A stretch of DNA of 64,000 nt, taken from the NCBI GenBank assembly GCA_036936605.1, contig JAUPFV010000004.1:64070352-64134351 (forward strand), read 5' to 3'. Origin of the DNA: Limnanthes douglasii subsp. nivea. Its lineage: Eukaryota; Streptophyta; Magnoliopsida; Brassicales; Limnanthaceae. A program made the translations under genes and the position numbers. The notes below the pieces were generated by a model, which was given only the letters and a program-made list of their open reading frames with translations, was not told the origin of the DNA and ran no database searches. Shown piece by piece: positions 23,839 to 35,516 of this stretch; the stretch's first letter is position 1; the number at the start of each line of letters is the position of its first letter.

Positions 23839-24674
23839 TATCTGATAAGGATTTGTTTTTCTTGTTTATCCCTGCATAGTTCAGAGATTTCATTATTCTA
23901 GTACTTAGTTTTTTTTTTATTTTTCTTGCTGATTTCATTATATGATATTCCAGTTAATCTGTAATATTGTACAACTCGTTATAACAAAATATTGTACAAG
24001 TTGATCAAAATCGTTAATCTGGATCTTAATGTAACTATAGTGGATTGAAAATGGTGTATGTTTGTCTTAACATACACTTCTTTTTTATCTCATATATACA
24101 GAAGGTGCTGCATATATGAAAACTAATCTTTAATCTCAAGATGAGAGAGAAAAAAATATTGTTGAATATATATTTTGTATAAAGAGAAATCTTTATTTGT
24201 GAGAGAAAACACTTAATGAGTTGATGTATTTTGGAGTTGATAAACTCTTGAAGATATTATTTGCAAGATACTAAAGAAGATATTGAAACTGTAAGATACC
24301 ACTAGAAATTGATACTTTATTTTGAGAAGTTTGAACACTACATATTTGATTGCATTTTGTGTTTTTTTGAAATTCTTTGTAATTGTTTTGTCTAAGTAAA
24401 ATGAGATATGCTCATCCGTGGATGTAGGATTTTTCCATTATCCAAGCCACATAAATGGTACATTGATTTTATTAGTTGTCATTTTTAATTATTGACGAGA
24501 GAATGGACTTGAGTGTTGATGCAGAAATGATGATGCATAAGCAATCTAGTTGACCAAAACTTGGTTTCAGTTTCCATTGATCTTCCTTATCTGTGTAGAT
24601 GAATCATATTAGACATATATATTTGTGAAGCTTTTGGCTAAAGTTTTTTATTAACAATTGATGTAGTATGGAGA
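23839..24674 (+). other. Possible copia LTR (R-U5-like), otherwise no gene
   Basis: Around 24170-24470 the plus strand has features common in copia LTR ends, notably a segment near GCTCATCCGTGGATGTAGG followed by CCACATAAAT, just upstream of a copia gag. No primer site or matching second LTR was found, so this remains a candidate. Confidence 0.35.
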
Positions 24675-25262
24675 TATGAGGTTCAATATGTGAATCAAGT
24701 GATTGGTTTGTCAATCAATACTGAAGACGAAGAACATAAATCTATAGAGATTAGCTTAATGAAATTTCATTTTTATAAATTTGTAAGAGATAATGACTTT
24801 AATATTTATAGATTTAATATCAATTATTTTATTATAGATAAAATATTGTATGATTCGATCGATGAGAGAGCTGCAAAGAAGATTAATGCTGAAGTATTAT
24901 CCAAGGTCTATAATGCTCTTAATTTGAATTTTGGGGATGAGGTACTGAGAGAGGTGTTTGAAGAATCTACTGACATGAAGATAAAAAGAAGCTTGAATAT
25001 ATTTACCTGAAAACGTCTATAACAAACAAATCATATGAGAGCAAACAGATTCAAAAACATTTGGATGATTTCAACAAGATCATTATTGAGTTAAATGAAA
25101 TTGGTGTTAAGATAGAAGATATAGATCAAACAATTATCCTTATGACCTCTTTCCAAGGGTGTATGAACACTTTTTTGACACTATGATTTATGGAAAACAA
25201 TCTCCTACCATGTCTGAAGTGAAGAGTATCATGGGTTTAATATATATAAGAGAAAAATTGTT
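24675..25262 (+). pseudogene. gag: Ty1/copia gag fragment
   Basis: The frame 24690-25010 includes DERAAKKINAEVLSKVYNAL and EVLREVFEESTDMKIKRSLN. The next pieces read KQIQKHLDDFNKIIIELNE, VKIEDIDQTIILMTSF and VYEHFFDTMIYGKQSPTMSE. This order is the copia gag (UBN2-type) pattern. Frameshifts separate the pieces and no knuckle or pol follows, so this is a solitary gag remnant, distinct from the full copia at 28045. Confidence 0.72.
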
Positions 25263-25430
25263 TTAAAACTTGTATTTGCTAGAAATGTGTTAAGTATGAG
25301 AGTTTGACGATGATGTAAAATTTGTTACTAATTATGCCAAAACAATTTCAGGTTTCTTAAGAGATACAAAATAAGTTTTCAGAGAGAGAAAATTTTGTTC
25401 ATAAATGAGAGATCGTTCTCTGTATTTAGG

Positions 25431-25434
<4 letters not shown>

Positions 25435-25479
<45 letters not shown>
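25435..25479. repeat. (AT)n microsatellite
   Basis: About 45 bp of uninterrupted AT dinucleotides. Confidence 0.97.
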
Positions 25480-25481
<2 letters not shown>

Positions 25482-26366
25482 CTAGGTAGTTAGAATAGTG
25501 AAGGTTTAATATACTCTTATTTATAGGATCTATTTTTTTCAAATATAATGTAATAACCTTTATATATAATTATACAAATGTCCTTATTTCCTTATCATTA
25601 TTCGTGTATTATGATCTCATTAGCATTCTCCCTAGTCTTTGAATTGAAATATCAAATGAAACTTAAAGTCATTCCTTCTTCATGTTTCATGTCCGGATTT
25701 AAATTGGAAAATCTTCATTTTTCTTATCAAAGTGATACATGTCATGTTTTCTTAATTTGATCTCGGTATTCATCAATACCCTGTATAAAACACTATACTA
25801 ATAATTTCATCTTATAAATAACAAATATTTTGATTTTGATTTAATCACTTAGCTTAGAGTTTGTTGACATGTTGACTTAAAGTTGATCCAACTTACCAAG
25901 TTGAATGCCTTACAAATCATCAATCCAAATCTCTTTGATATCGTAAAAAAAAAGAGTTATCTCCAAGTCATCTCGTAGAACTTCTTTTGAGACATCAGTT
26001 TAAATGTCTCATCATTTTTTATTCATCATTTATATTTTATACAATTTGTTTTTCTTTTTATTATTTGGTTCGTTATCTTTAAATCATCATATTTTATTCT
26101 TTCACTCATTTTTTAATTATGTTTGTTATTTTCTTGGTTATATCCAATTGTCTTGTAGAATAATATCTCATAAGAAAATAGTCATAAAATGAGAAACTGT
26201 ATCAGGATCACCTCATTTTGCGACTTTATTTATTTCTTATTCATCCTTGGAGTTATTTAGCTTGTTATTTCTTACTTGTTTTAGGTTGTTTTTATTATAA
26301 TTTGTTCATCCTTTATCGTATAAATCGTCCATCTGTGTTAATTTATTTGTTGTATAGCTTGCTTAT
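25480..26366. other. AT-rich spacer
   Basis: No recognisable coding or repeat structure. Short frames at 25578-25760 and 26004-26192 have no domain and biased, AT-driven composition. Confidence 0.5.
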
Positions 26367-26715
26367 TCTTCTGATGTAGCTCATCATTGTATGTTGACAT
26401 AGTATTAATGCCAACATATAAGAATTGTGTAGCCTCTAGGGCTTGGCTTGTAGCCATCTTCATAATTTTTCATAGTAGTTAGGAGATATTATGGTAAATT
26501 ATATGCCTTAAGGGCTTGAATTATATCCATATCGCTTTCTAAATTTACTTTAACTTATTAGCCTTTTTTATATCATTTTCATATATAATTAATTGGCTTT
26601 AAGCATATGTTATGGCTATCCATCATATTTAAAGGTTGTTTGGCTTGTATCCTTTGTCACTAATGTATGTTGCATGTCGTGTATTTAACATACAATGATG
26701 AGCTACATCAGAAAA
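26367..26715. mobile_element. MITE candidate with 27-bp terminal inverted repeats
   Basis: The left end TTCTGATGTAGCTCATCATT (continuing to 26395) is the exact reverse complement of the right end, 26687-26713, over 27 bases. Flanks contain TTA on both sides, which would suit a Tourist/PIF-type 3-bp target duplication, but the terminal base alignment needs a one-base indel, so the class is uncertain. About 350 bp, AT-rich, no ORF: a non-autonomous DNA element. Confidence 0.7.
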
Positions 26716-27251
26716 TTATCTAAGCATCAAATCTATTGATTTTCTAATTATAAACTCAAAAAGCTAGGCTATACCAAGATTTTTATTTATTAGATCAAGA
26801 CCCGTTTTTATTATATTAAGACCTTCGTTATTTACAATTTTACCTTTGATATAAAAACCTTATTTTTCCAAAATTCATCATAAACTCTCGTACCCTAACC
26901 GTAAATTTATAAAACTATCCACAACAAAATTTGTAGATTTTGGAATCCGACTGCACAATATTGTTAAGATACATATTACTTAGCTATTAGTGTATTATTT
27001 TTTCTAATTTCGATAAATATATTTGTAGTGATATTTAGGTTTAAGATTTTTATTTGCAAAAGTAATTTTTTATGTATTTATAGTTATTTTTTTAATTAGT
27101 TTATATTTTAGGTTAGTCGTTGCTGTAAATATTATTTGATCCTCGTTTAGTTGATTTGGTAAAGGTTTTTGAAGAATTGGATGAATGGTAAAAGTTATAA
27201 TGTGACAATCTAGAATAGAAATGTACTTTACTTTCATGTTACACCACATAC
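26716..27251. other. AT-rich spacer
   Basis: Nothing recognised on either strand. Confidence 0.5.
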
Positions 27252-27351
27252 AAGGTCTTTTAGGGTTCAAAACGTACTCAGACTCGATCTTGCAGTGCTC
27301 TAAGGTCTTTTAGGGTTCAAACCGTACTCAGGCTCGCTCTTGCAGTGCTCT
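27252..27351. repeat. Two-copy 50-bp tandem repeat
   Basis: Copies 27252-27301 and 27302-27351, each starting AAGGTCTTTTAGGGTTCAAA. They differ at only a few positions. Confidence 0.95.
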
Positions 27352-27639
27352 CAGTTGAAAGAAACCAAGTTCAATGAAGGAAACAATATTTAGTGAAATA
27401 AATTAGTGATAGAGATTTTGAGTTCAGAAAGAGTAAAAATTCTAGTTTCTTTTGTTGTTGTAATTTGTTTTATTTTTAAATTTTAAATATGAATAATATT
27501 TTTTATTCTTCTAAATATCAATCTCTTGTAGCACCTCTTACTGAGGAAATAATTTAGAGTATAAAGATGAAGTAGCTCTCTCTATTTGATTAAAACTAAT
27601 AAAATGATAAACTATCAAACTAAACTACTCACTACTCAT

Positions 27640-27770
27640 GAGATAACTACCAAAACCAAAGGAAGAAGAAAATCCGACTCAGACAAGAAAGCGTTTATAG
27701 AGGGATTCGAACTCATGACCTTTGGTTATCATGCCTTACTCCACGAACTCAGCTACCATTTTCGGTGCTT
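27640..27770 (-). repeat. tRNA-derived SINE-like segment
   Basis: On the minus strand, TAGCTGAGTTCGTGG (27741-27755) resembles a pol III A box and GTTCGAATCCC (27702-27712) is close to a B box, at roughly tRNA spacing. The acceptor stem does not pair, so it is not a tRNA gene. A tRNA-derived SINE or tRNA relic fits best. Ends and target duplications were not found. Confidence 0.4.
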
Positions 27771-28044
27771 ATCTAACCCGACTATCACTGGGTAGTTTGG
27801 ATCAACTTAGTGTTCTTGTGAAATAAGGGTAAATTAGACAATTCAAGTTTTAAAGAAAAAACGCTAACAAAAAATGGTATTGATAGAGTCTAGCCCAAAT
27901 TCAAATTAATATTTTATTTGTAAAACTAAATTAAAATCGATTATAAATTATATTAAAATTAACAATTAAAAAATATTTCTTGCGCTTTTACGAATAATTT
28001 ATCAATAACCACTTAAGATTAAACTTAATGTTTGATCAAGTACG

Positions 28045-28586
28045 TGTTAGATATTTTAGTGTAATTGAATCGACTAGTCGACCAATTTAATTATGATACA
28101 TTATCGAACAAGTCGTAGAATACAAACTGCACGTTTTTTATATTATATCACGATTAGTGGGTTAAGATACGGAGCCCATAGCGGGTTCCAAGGGGCAGAG
28201 CCCATGACCGGGGTTGAACTATTGTCAAAACACAATTTTTTTTTATTTTAGATGATATGGTTATTGTCACAATTCATCAGATATTCAAATTTTCAAATTT
28301 GAACGTTTTAGTAAAATTTAAAATTGGCCGCTTTTCATTCAAAATAATTTCCCAATTTATTTTAGACTATAACTGAAAATCCATTTGTGTTTGTCGAATT
28401 TCTTATATGAAGGGTTCCATTGAAAAACAATAGAACACGTAATATTATCCATTCCTATCTGTTCGACATATACATCTTTAATTTTATCCAATTTGGACTT
28501 TTTGGAGAACCCCAAAAATAATTTTAATTTGAAATTGTTTACAAGGCTTGAGAGATTTATCCGGAAATAAAACACTATTCTTAACA
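28045..28586 (+). repeat. 5' LTR of copia element
   Basis: Starts TGTTAGATATTTTAGTG and ends TTAACA. It shares blocks with the 3' LTR, for example AATCGACTA.TCGACCAATTT and GGAGAACC.CAAAAAT. Confidence 0.82.
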
Positions 28587-28859
28587 TAAAAATAAAATTA
28601 TATGTTCTTGTTTGTGAAGATAGAGAGGACAAACGGAGGAGAATCAGCGTAGGAAATGGCGAGCAAGTTCTCTAAACTGGATAAGTTTGAATGACATGAT
28701 TTTAGACGCTCGCAGAAAAAGATGCATTTTCTGTTGACTATCCTCAAGGTTTTTTTATATCTTGAATATCCTATGCCGAAGATCATTGAGAATAAAACAC
28801 TGGAACAAACAAGGAGGCGCATCAAGTGGGAGAATGAAGATTACATTTGTCGCGACCAC

Positions 28860-30020
28860 ATTTAAACGATATATCTGATTTTTTTTATGTTTACCCAAAT
28901 ATCGAATCTGCAAAAGAATTATGGGATTCTATTGAATAAAAAATATGACAATATATGCTTAAAGTAGAGATTTCATTGTTAATAATTTCATTAATTACAA
29001 AATAGTTTATTCTCGACCTATGATGGAACAATACAGTTAATTATTAAGAATTTTGGGTCAATTCGTTCAACGTAATATGAAAATTGATGTATATATTTCA
29101 GTGTCTTCTGTTATTGATAAACTGCCTCATTCATGGAAGGATTTTAAATATACTTTGAAGCACAATTAGGAAGAAATGACGTTAGTAGAACTTGGTAATC
29201 ATTTTAAGATTGAAGAGTCTGTAAGGGCTCAAGATGAAATCAGTAATCATAAGGGTAAAAACCAAGTAGGAAACTTATATGTAAATATGGATGAAAACAA
29301 CAGATTTTTTAAGAATTCAAATAGAGATAAACGAAATAAACCAAGTAGGAAACTTATACTTTGAAACACAACTAGGAAGAAATGCCGTTAGGAGAACTTG
29401 ACAATCATTTTAAGATTGAAGAGTCTCTAAGTGCTCAAGATGAAATCAGTAATCATAAGGGTAAAAACCAAGTAGGGAACTTATACGTAAATATGGCTGA
29501 AAACAATGATTTTTTTAAGAATTCAAATATAGATAAAGGGAATAAACAAAAGTATAAGGGCAACAACAGAAACAACAATTATTCTAATAAAACACCTAAA
29601 ATAGAATGTCGGAAATGTGACAAACCTAGTCATTTTTTAAGGGATTTTCGAGTTGAAAAAGATAAAAATAATGCTGGTTCAAGTGGGAACAATGCTGGTC
29701 CAAGTGGAAACAATGTTAGTTCAAGTGGATATAAGGATCCTATAAAGCAACAAGGTCATATTTTATTCCAAATTTTTAATTTTGGTTCGAATTATATATC
29801 TCTAATATCTGAGGCATTTTATGTGCATGATGATGATGTTGCATAATGGGTTGATTCAGGAGCAACAAGTCATGTATGTAAGAATCTTCGATGCTTCAGT
29901 AATTTTCAACCAATTTAAGATGAATCTTCACTTAAGATGGAAAATATTACGACCAAACCAATTAAATAACTTTGAAATGTTAAGTTATTTTTTACTTATG
30001 GTAAATACATATTATTAACC
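28860..30020 (+). pseudogene. gag: copia gag and protease
   Basis: Gag capsid remnant (SSVIDKLPHSWKDFKYTLKH, then MTLVELGNHFKIEESVRAQD). The next 206 bp are a tandem duplication, so the EL.NHFKIEES segment appears twice. The knuckle CRKCDKPSHFLRDF has lost its last cysteine. Protease follows with an intact active site WVDSGATSHVCKN near 29850, directly after an in-frame stop. Non-functional. Confidence 0.82.
29151..29560 (+). repeat. 206-bp tandem duplication in copia gag
   Basis: Copies begin TACTTTGAAGCAC at 29151 and TACTTTGAAACAC at 29357. The shared string CCAAGTAGGAAACTTATA at the junction suggests short-homology slippage. A period of 206 bp shifts the frame. Confidence 0.9.
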
Positions 30021-30249
30021 AATGTATTATATGTTCCTGGGATTTAAAAAAGTCTATTGTCTAACGTTTTTTTAAACAATTGTGGTTTCAAACATGTGTA
30101 CAAAAGTGGCAAGTATGTATTGTAAAAACATGGTGTATATATGAGATTCATATATTTGTTTAATGGTATGTTTATGTTAAATATTAATGTTTCGTTCCAA
30201 AATTATTTTGTTTGCATGGCTTCTACTAGTGTGTATAAATTTGAATAAA

Positions 30250-32798
30250 ACAGAATTATGGCATGCTAGATTGTGACATGTTCATTATGGAAGAATAAAA
30301 GACATGTCGAAAATGAGCCTTATTCTTCCTGATGATACAAATAAATAAAAATGTAAGACTTACATGTTAACTAAGATAACTAGAAAACCTTTCAATAATG
30401 TTAATCGAGTCTCCAAAATATTGGAACTAGTACAAAATGATATATGTTATTTCCATGCTACGCCTTTGTTTGGAAATAAAAAATATGTTATTACTTTTAT
30501 TGATGATGCATCTAGATATTACTACATGTATTTTTTACATGCTAAGAATGAAGCTCTTGATAAATTTAAAATATATAAGGAAGAAGTATAGCTACATAAG
30601 AATGATTTGATTAAAAATGTACGTACAGATAGAGGAGGTGAATACTATCATCTGATATATTTTCAGTCTACTAGTATAATTCATCAAACCATAACTCCTT
30701 ATACACCACAATAGAATGGTATAACAGAGAGGAAGAATAGGACTTTGGAAGAAATTATCGATTTCATGTTGTCATATTCGATTTTGAGTGAAAGATTCTG
30801 AGGTGAGGCTATGCTAACAACTTTTTATTTATTGAATCAAATTCCTAATAAAAGGAATAAGTTAACCCATATGAGCTTTGGTTTAAAAAGCATACAAAAT
30901 TGAGTTATCTGAGAGTCTAGGGTTGTAGAGCAGTTCTAAGGCTTACTGAACCCAAAAAGAAGAACTTGGGTGAAATAGGTATAAATTGTATCTTCATTGG
31001 GTATGTAGAGAATTCCGCTGCATATAGGTTTTATGTGTTAAAATACAATGGCTATGTGTTGGTTAACACGGTTATTGAGTCAAGAGATGCAATATTTGAT
31101 GAAGATATATTTACTTCTATACATTGAACTCGAGACGTGATTCAAACTCTTTGAAAAGAACTCAATTTAAACTGAAAATATATCAGGTAGTAATGTGTAT
31201 GTACCTGAACCTTTTGAACCAAAGAGAAGTACTATAGCTAGAAAAGTTAAGTCGTTCGGATCATATTTTCAACTTTATTTAGTTAAAGGGTCAAAATATA
31301 AGATTAACTATCAATATCAATATTGTTATGTTATTGAGGATGATCCAATGACTTTTAGCGATGATATGGAATCAAGGGATGCTGCATTCGGGAAAACAGC
31401 TATCCAAGATAAGATGAAGTCTATCATGCATGATAATACCTGAAAATTGGTTTGCTTACCTCATTGTTTCAAATTATTAGAAAATATATGGATCTTTAAA
31501 CAAAAAATGAAAGTAGATGACATTATTGAAAGGTATAAAGCTAGATTGGGTATCCAGGGTTTTAGACAAAGAGAATAAATTGACTTCTTTGATACTTATG
31601 CGTTGGTTGCTAGTATTTTCACTATTAGACTATTGATTGCACTTGCATCTGTGTACAATATTGTAATTCATCAAATGGATGTAAAAAACTGCATTCTTGA
31701 ATGGTGATTTCGATGAGGAGATTTATATAAAACAACCTAAAGGGTTTGTCATGCGTGGTTGTGAAAACAAGATATGCAAGTTGAAAATATTTTTGTATGG
31801 TTTGAAACAAGAACCAAAAGATTGACATAAAAATTTGATAATGTGATATTGTCTAATGGATTTATTCTTAATCAAACAGACAAGTGTGTGTATAACAAAT
31901 TGATAATTCTGGTAAAACAGTTATGATTTGTCTATATGTTGAGAAGAAGCTGCAATGATTCTTGGTATAAGAATCAACCCAAAGAACAATAATATATCAA
32001 TTTTTCGATCTCATTATATTGAGAAGTTACTGCATAAATTTAATTTTAATGATTGTTCTCTAGTAAGCTCGCCTGTAGACCTAGTCTTAAGCATCTACCT
32101 AATAAATGTGTTGTTGTATCCTAACTTGAATGCTCAAGAGTCATCGGGGGTCTTATCTATGCCATGACTAGCACTAGGCCGGATATTTCCTTTGATGTTG
32201 TGAAGCGTAATAAGTATACTAGCAATCATAGTTTACATTATTGGCAAGATTTAAATCGATTATTCAAGTATTTAAAATGAACCATGAATTATGGTTTGAC
32301 TTATACTGGATTTCCTTTTGTACTTGAATGATATTCAGATACGAGTTACATTTCCAATACGGAAGACCGTTATTCCACAAGTGAATGTGTATTTCTACTT
32401 GAGGGTGAGGTGCTATCTCTTGGGCATTTAAGAAACAAACTTGTATTACAGATTCAATAATGTAATAAGAGTTTGTGGTATTATCAACAATAAGTAAAGA
32501 AGTTGAGTGGCTAAGAAATTTAATGTATGGAATTTTGTTGTGGCCCAAACTGATGTCACCTATACCTATCAGATGTAATAGTGAAGCTGCCTTGGCCAAT
32601 GTCTATAGACAAGTTTACAAAGGCAGGTCTAGACACTTAGGTGTTATAAACAATATGATTCATGAGCCCATCACGCGTGATGTTATTTCGGTAGAGTTTG
32701 TGAGAACCCCATATAATTTAGCCAATCATTTAACCAAAGGGTTATATAAAGATCTTGTGCACAAATCGACTATTGAGATGGGATTAAGGTCCATGTAA
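30250..32798 (+). pseudogene. pol: copia pol: integrase, RT, RNase H
   Basis: Pre-integrase piece (TELWHARL). Integrase core from 30364 (VQNDICYFHATPLFGNKKYV, ITFIDDASRYYYMYFLHAKN, VRTDRGGEYY, then PYTPQ.NGITERKNRTLEE). RT pieces: ERYKARLGIQGFRQRE, DTYALVASIFTIRLLIALAS, HQMDVKN, with the YVDD region reduced to VYML. RNase H from about 32160 (TSTRPDISFDVV) to 32798 (EWLRNLMYGILLWPKL, IRCNSEAALANVYRQVY, SVEFVRTPYNLANHLTKGL). Many stops and frameshifts throughout. Confidence 0.85.
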
Positions 32799-33334
32799 AA
32801 TCTCTCATATAGAGATACCCAATTCTCATCTAATATGATATTAGGTTTTAAATTTAATGTGGAAAGCTTAACATCGAGAGATTGGAACATATTTGTAGTA
32901 TCATCCTAAGGTATGTGATCAGACCTCCCAAGTTGTGGAGGAGGTTGAATATTATCTTTTTAATATGTGTTTTAAAAAATTACATATGTAGGTACAATAA
33001 TAAAATAACTACCTATTTGAGCATGAAGTTTAGCCGTTTCAAGAAACAATGACTTGTCATTGATATGCTTGAAAAGGATAAGGACACAAGGCTAGTAAAA
33101 GATAGTGTCAAGTAAGAACATGTGATAGTGTAAGTGTATGTGTATATTATCTTCATGTATTCATTATAAATAGTAAAGGTCCAGCCCTTAGTGATACCTT
33201 GATATTCAAATGTTTGGAATGTGTAGTATACTAATGTGAAATTCAATTGTTACGATATTTTATTTATGCATATATTTGTTATTTATTGTGATTGTGTTTG
33301 GTTGATCATGAATTACCCTAAAATGGAGGAAGAT

Positions 33335-33829
33335 TGTTTGATATTTTAGTGTAATTGGATCGACTAATCGACCAATTTAATCATTATCAAACAAGCCGTA
33401 GAATGCGGAGTGCATGCTTGCTAGATTATATCATGATTAGAAGGGTCAACAGACGGAGCCCATGGCATGGTTAAAATGGTTGATACCCTGGATGGGGATT
33501 CGACTACTTTCACAATTTATCATATTTTCAATTTTAAAAATTTGACTGTGTTATTCAAATTCAAAATTTGCCGTTTTTTATTCAAAATAGCTTCCCGTTT
33601 TATTTTGGACTATAACTTGAAAATCTATTTTTTTGGTCCTATTGCTTATTTGAAGGGTTCTGTTGGAAAACAATAACACGCGAAATTTTATCATTTTCTC
33701 TATGTTTGACATATACCTCTCTGATTTTATTCGATTGGGATTTTTTTGGAGAACCACAAAAATGATTTAATTTGAATTTGTTTACAAAAATTTAGAGATT
33801 TATCCTGAAATCAAACACTATTCCTTACA
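33335..33829 (+). repeat. 3' LTR of copia element
   Basis: Starts TGTTTGATATTTTAGTG and ends CCTTACA, right after the polypurine tract. About 50 bp shorter than the 5' LTR. Confidence 0.82.
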
Positions 33830-35059
33830 TTACATATAACCATGTAGTTTATAATTAGCATTTACAAATAACCATATGGATTTTCTTTTAAGACCAATAT
33901 ACCATGAAACGTTTTTTTCTCTTCTATTTTTTGTGTTTTTTGAAATGTCATATGTTTCAGACCATAGATCCAAAAAATATCCAAAAATACCATTGGTTTT
34001 CTAAATACAAACAAAACTAGATTCGTGAAATATATTTTTTGATCTTTTTAGTTGCAAAATTATGTGTAAATTAGTTGCAAAATAGAAAACAAATTGTATG
34101 TACAAAAAAAACATGAAATTGAGTTACAAAAATATGAAGAAACTAGTTGTGGATATAAGAATTTGGTTGCTAAATAAGTCTAATTGTGTGAAAAAATAAA
34201 ATCAACCTTATTTCGTGAAAAATAAATACTATTTGGGTGAAAAAATGTGTAATTTGGGTATGAAATTACTAAGTTTTTTAGTTATATACTTTTTTAGTTT
34301 TTAAATCAAGATAAAACAAATAGAGTTACGAAAATACATGCAAATATGTTACAAAAATAAGAAGAAGATAGTTGTGAAAATAAGATTTTGGTTGTTAAAT
34401 AAGTTTGATTTTATAAAAATAAAATAAAAACTTGTTTTGTGAAAATACACATGATTTGAAAGTAAAACATTATTTTTTGTTGCAAAAATATGTGTTTTTT
34501 GAGGTGAGATAATGTTTTTAAAAATATTTTAGAGTTATGAAATTACGTGCAATTTGGTTGAAAAATAAGTCTAAAAAAATAAAATGTTGTTTAGTTGCAA
34601 AATTATGTGTAATTTGGTTGCCAAAAAATAATTGTTGTTTAGTTGCACAATTATGAATAATTTGATTGCGAATTTTTCCTTGAAAATAAATCTTTAAACA
34701 TATCACCTATATTTTATTTTGTTCGTCTTTATAAAATAAAAATATATAGTGTTTTTGGATTTTTTAAGTAAGGGCTTGAAAGATACAGAGTTTTGAAAGT
34801 TAAAAATAACAATTGAAAAACATTTTTTTGTCTCTGGTTGATACGTTTATAATGCGTTTTTAGTGATAATATTGGAAGAATGTGGGTTTCTTATAACTTA
34901 ATTTCCTGAATGTTTATTTAAAATTCCAAACTTGATTTGGTGGTTATTAACAACTCATCCATTTTTTTCACTCTAATATTGGCGGTATTCTACATCGTCA
35001 GTGTAACTGTTGGTTTTTAATGAATTTGTATGCATAATGTACTATATGTACGACATGGA
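33830..35059. repeat. AT-rich region with degenerate repeats
   Basis: Between about 34040 and 34710 the motif family TTAGTTGCAAAATTATGTGT / GTAATTTGGTTGCAAAA recurs. A longer unit (34120-34225) recurs at about 34349-34450, roughly 229 bp apart. Looks like an eroded tandem array. No gene seen. Confidence 0.6.
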
Positions 35060-35460
35060 TCATACGTTTTGTGCATGTTTAAAGCCACATGCACGAGTTC
35101 GCGAGAAAGTGCACCGAACTGGCTTCCGCGCGGTCAAGGCAGCGAGCAAATGTCGGGTTGAACTTTTCCTATAAAGGGTATTGTCGAGGACACAATATTT
35201 GGCTGCTCTGATCTGCAACGCGTGAGCTTCATTTTTACTTGTGGGCAAGGCTCCTTGGTACAAGTATCTAAAAGTATGGAGTCCTCTAGCCGTCGTCATT
35301 AGTGATTGAATTGACGGTTACGGCTGCTGATATGAGCTTTGTCATGGGTAGTTGTTGAAGTAAGATTGTGGGATGCTCTCCTGAAGCTACGGGCTTAGCT
35401 AAAGTATCAGCTTCCGAATACGCTAGTTAATTTAGACTCGTACTCTTTGAGTATCACAAG
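35060..35460 (-). pseudogene. pol: Ty3/gypsy pol fragment (RNase H end / integrase start)
   Basis: Minus-strand pieces SEADTLAKPVASGEHP and FRYLYQGALPTSKNEAHALQ, IRAAKYCVLDNTLYRKS are the gypsy link between RNase H and the integrase zinc finger. No LTR or other domain is attached. The frame changes once near 35300. Confidence 0.7.
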
Positions 35461-35516
35461 ATACTCCTTGATACTGTCTTGTCTGACATCATTATTGAAA
35501 ATGAAATAAAATTAAG

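Larger units (their letters stand above)
28045..33829 (+). mobile_element. Full-length, decayed Ty1/copia element
   Basis: LTRs 28045-28586 and 33335-33829 flank gag, protease, integrase, RT and RNase H in copia order. The 3' LTR is preceded by a purine tract (AAATGGAGGAAGA, 33321-33333). The LTRs are clearly homologous but carry many substitutions and indels, and the coding region has dozens of stops, so the insertion is old. The primer site just inside the 5' LTR is not recognisable and flanking target duplications have decayed. Confidence 0.88.

Noticed and set aside
27640..27770. Functional tRNA gene
   Set aside because: Box-like motifs are present but the acceptor stem does not pair.
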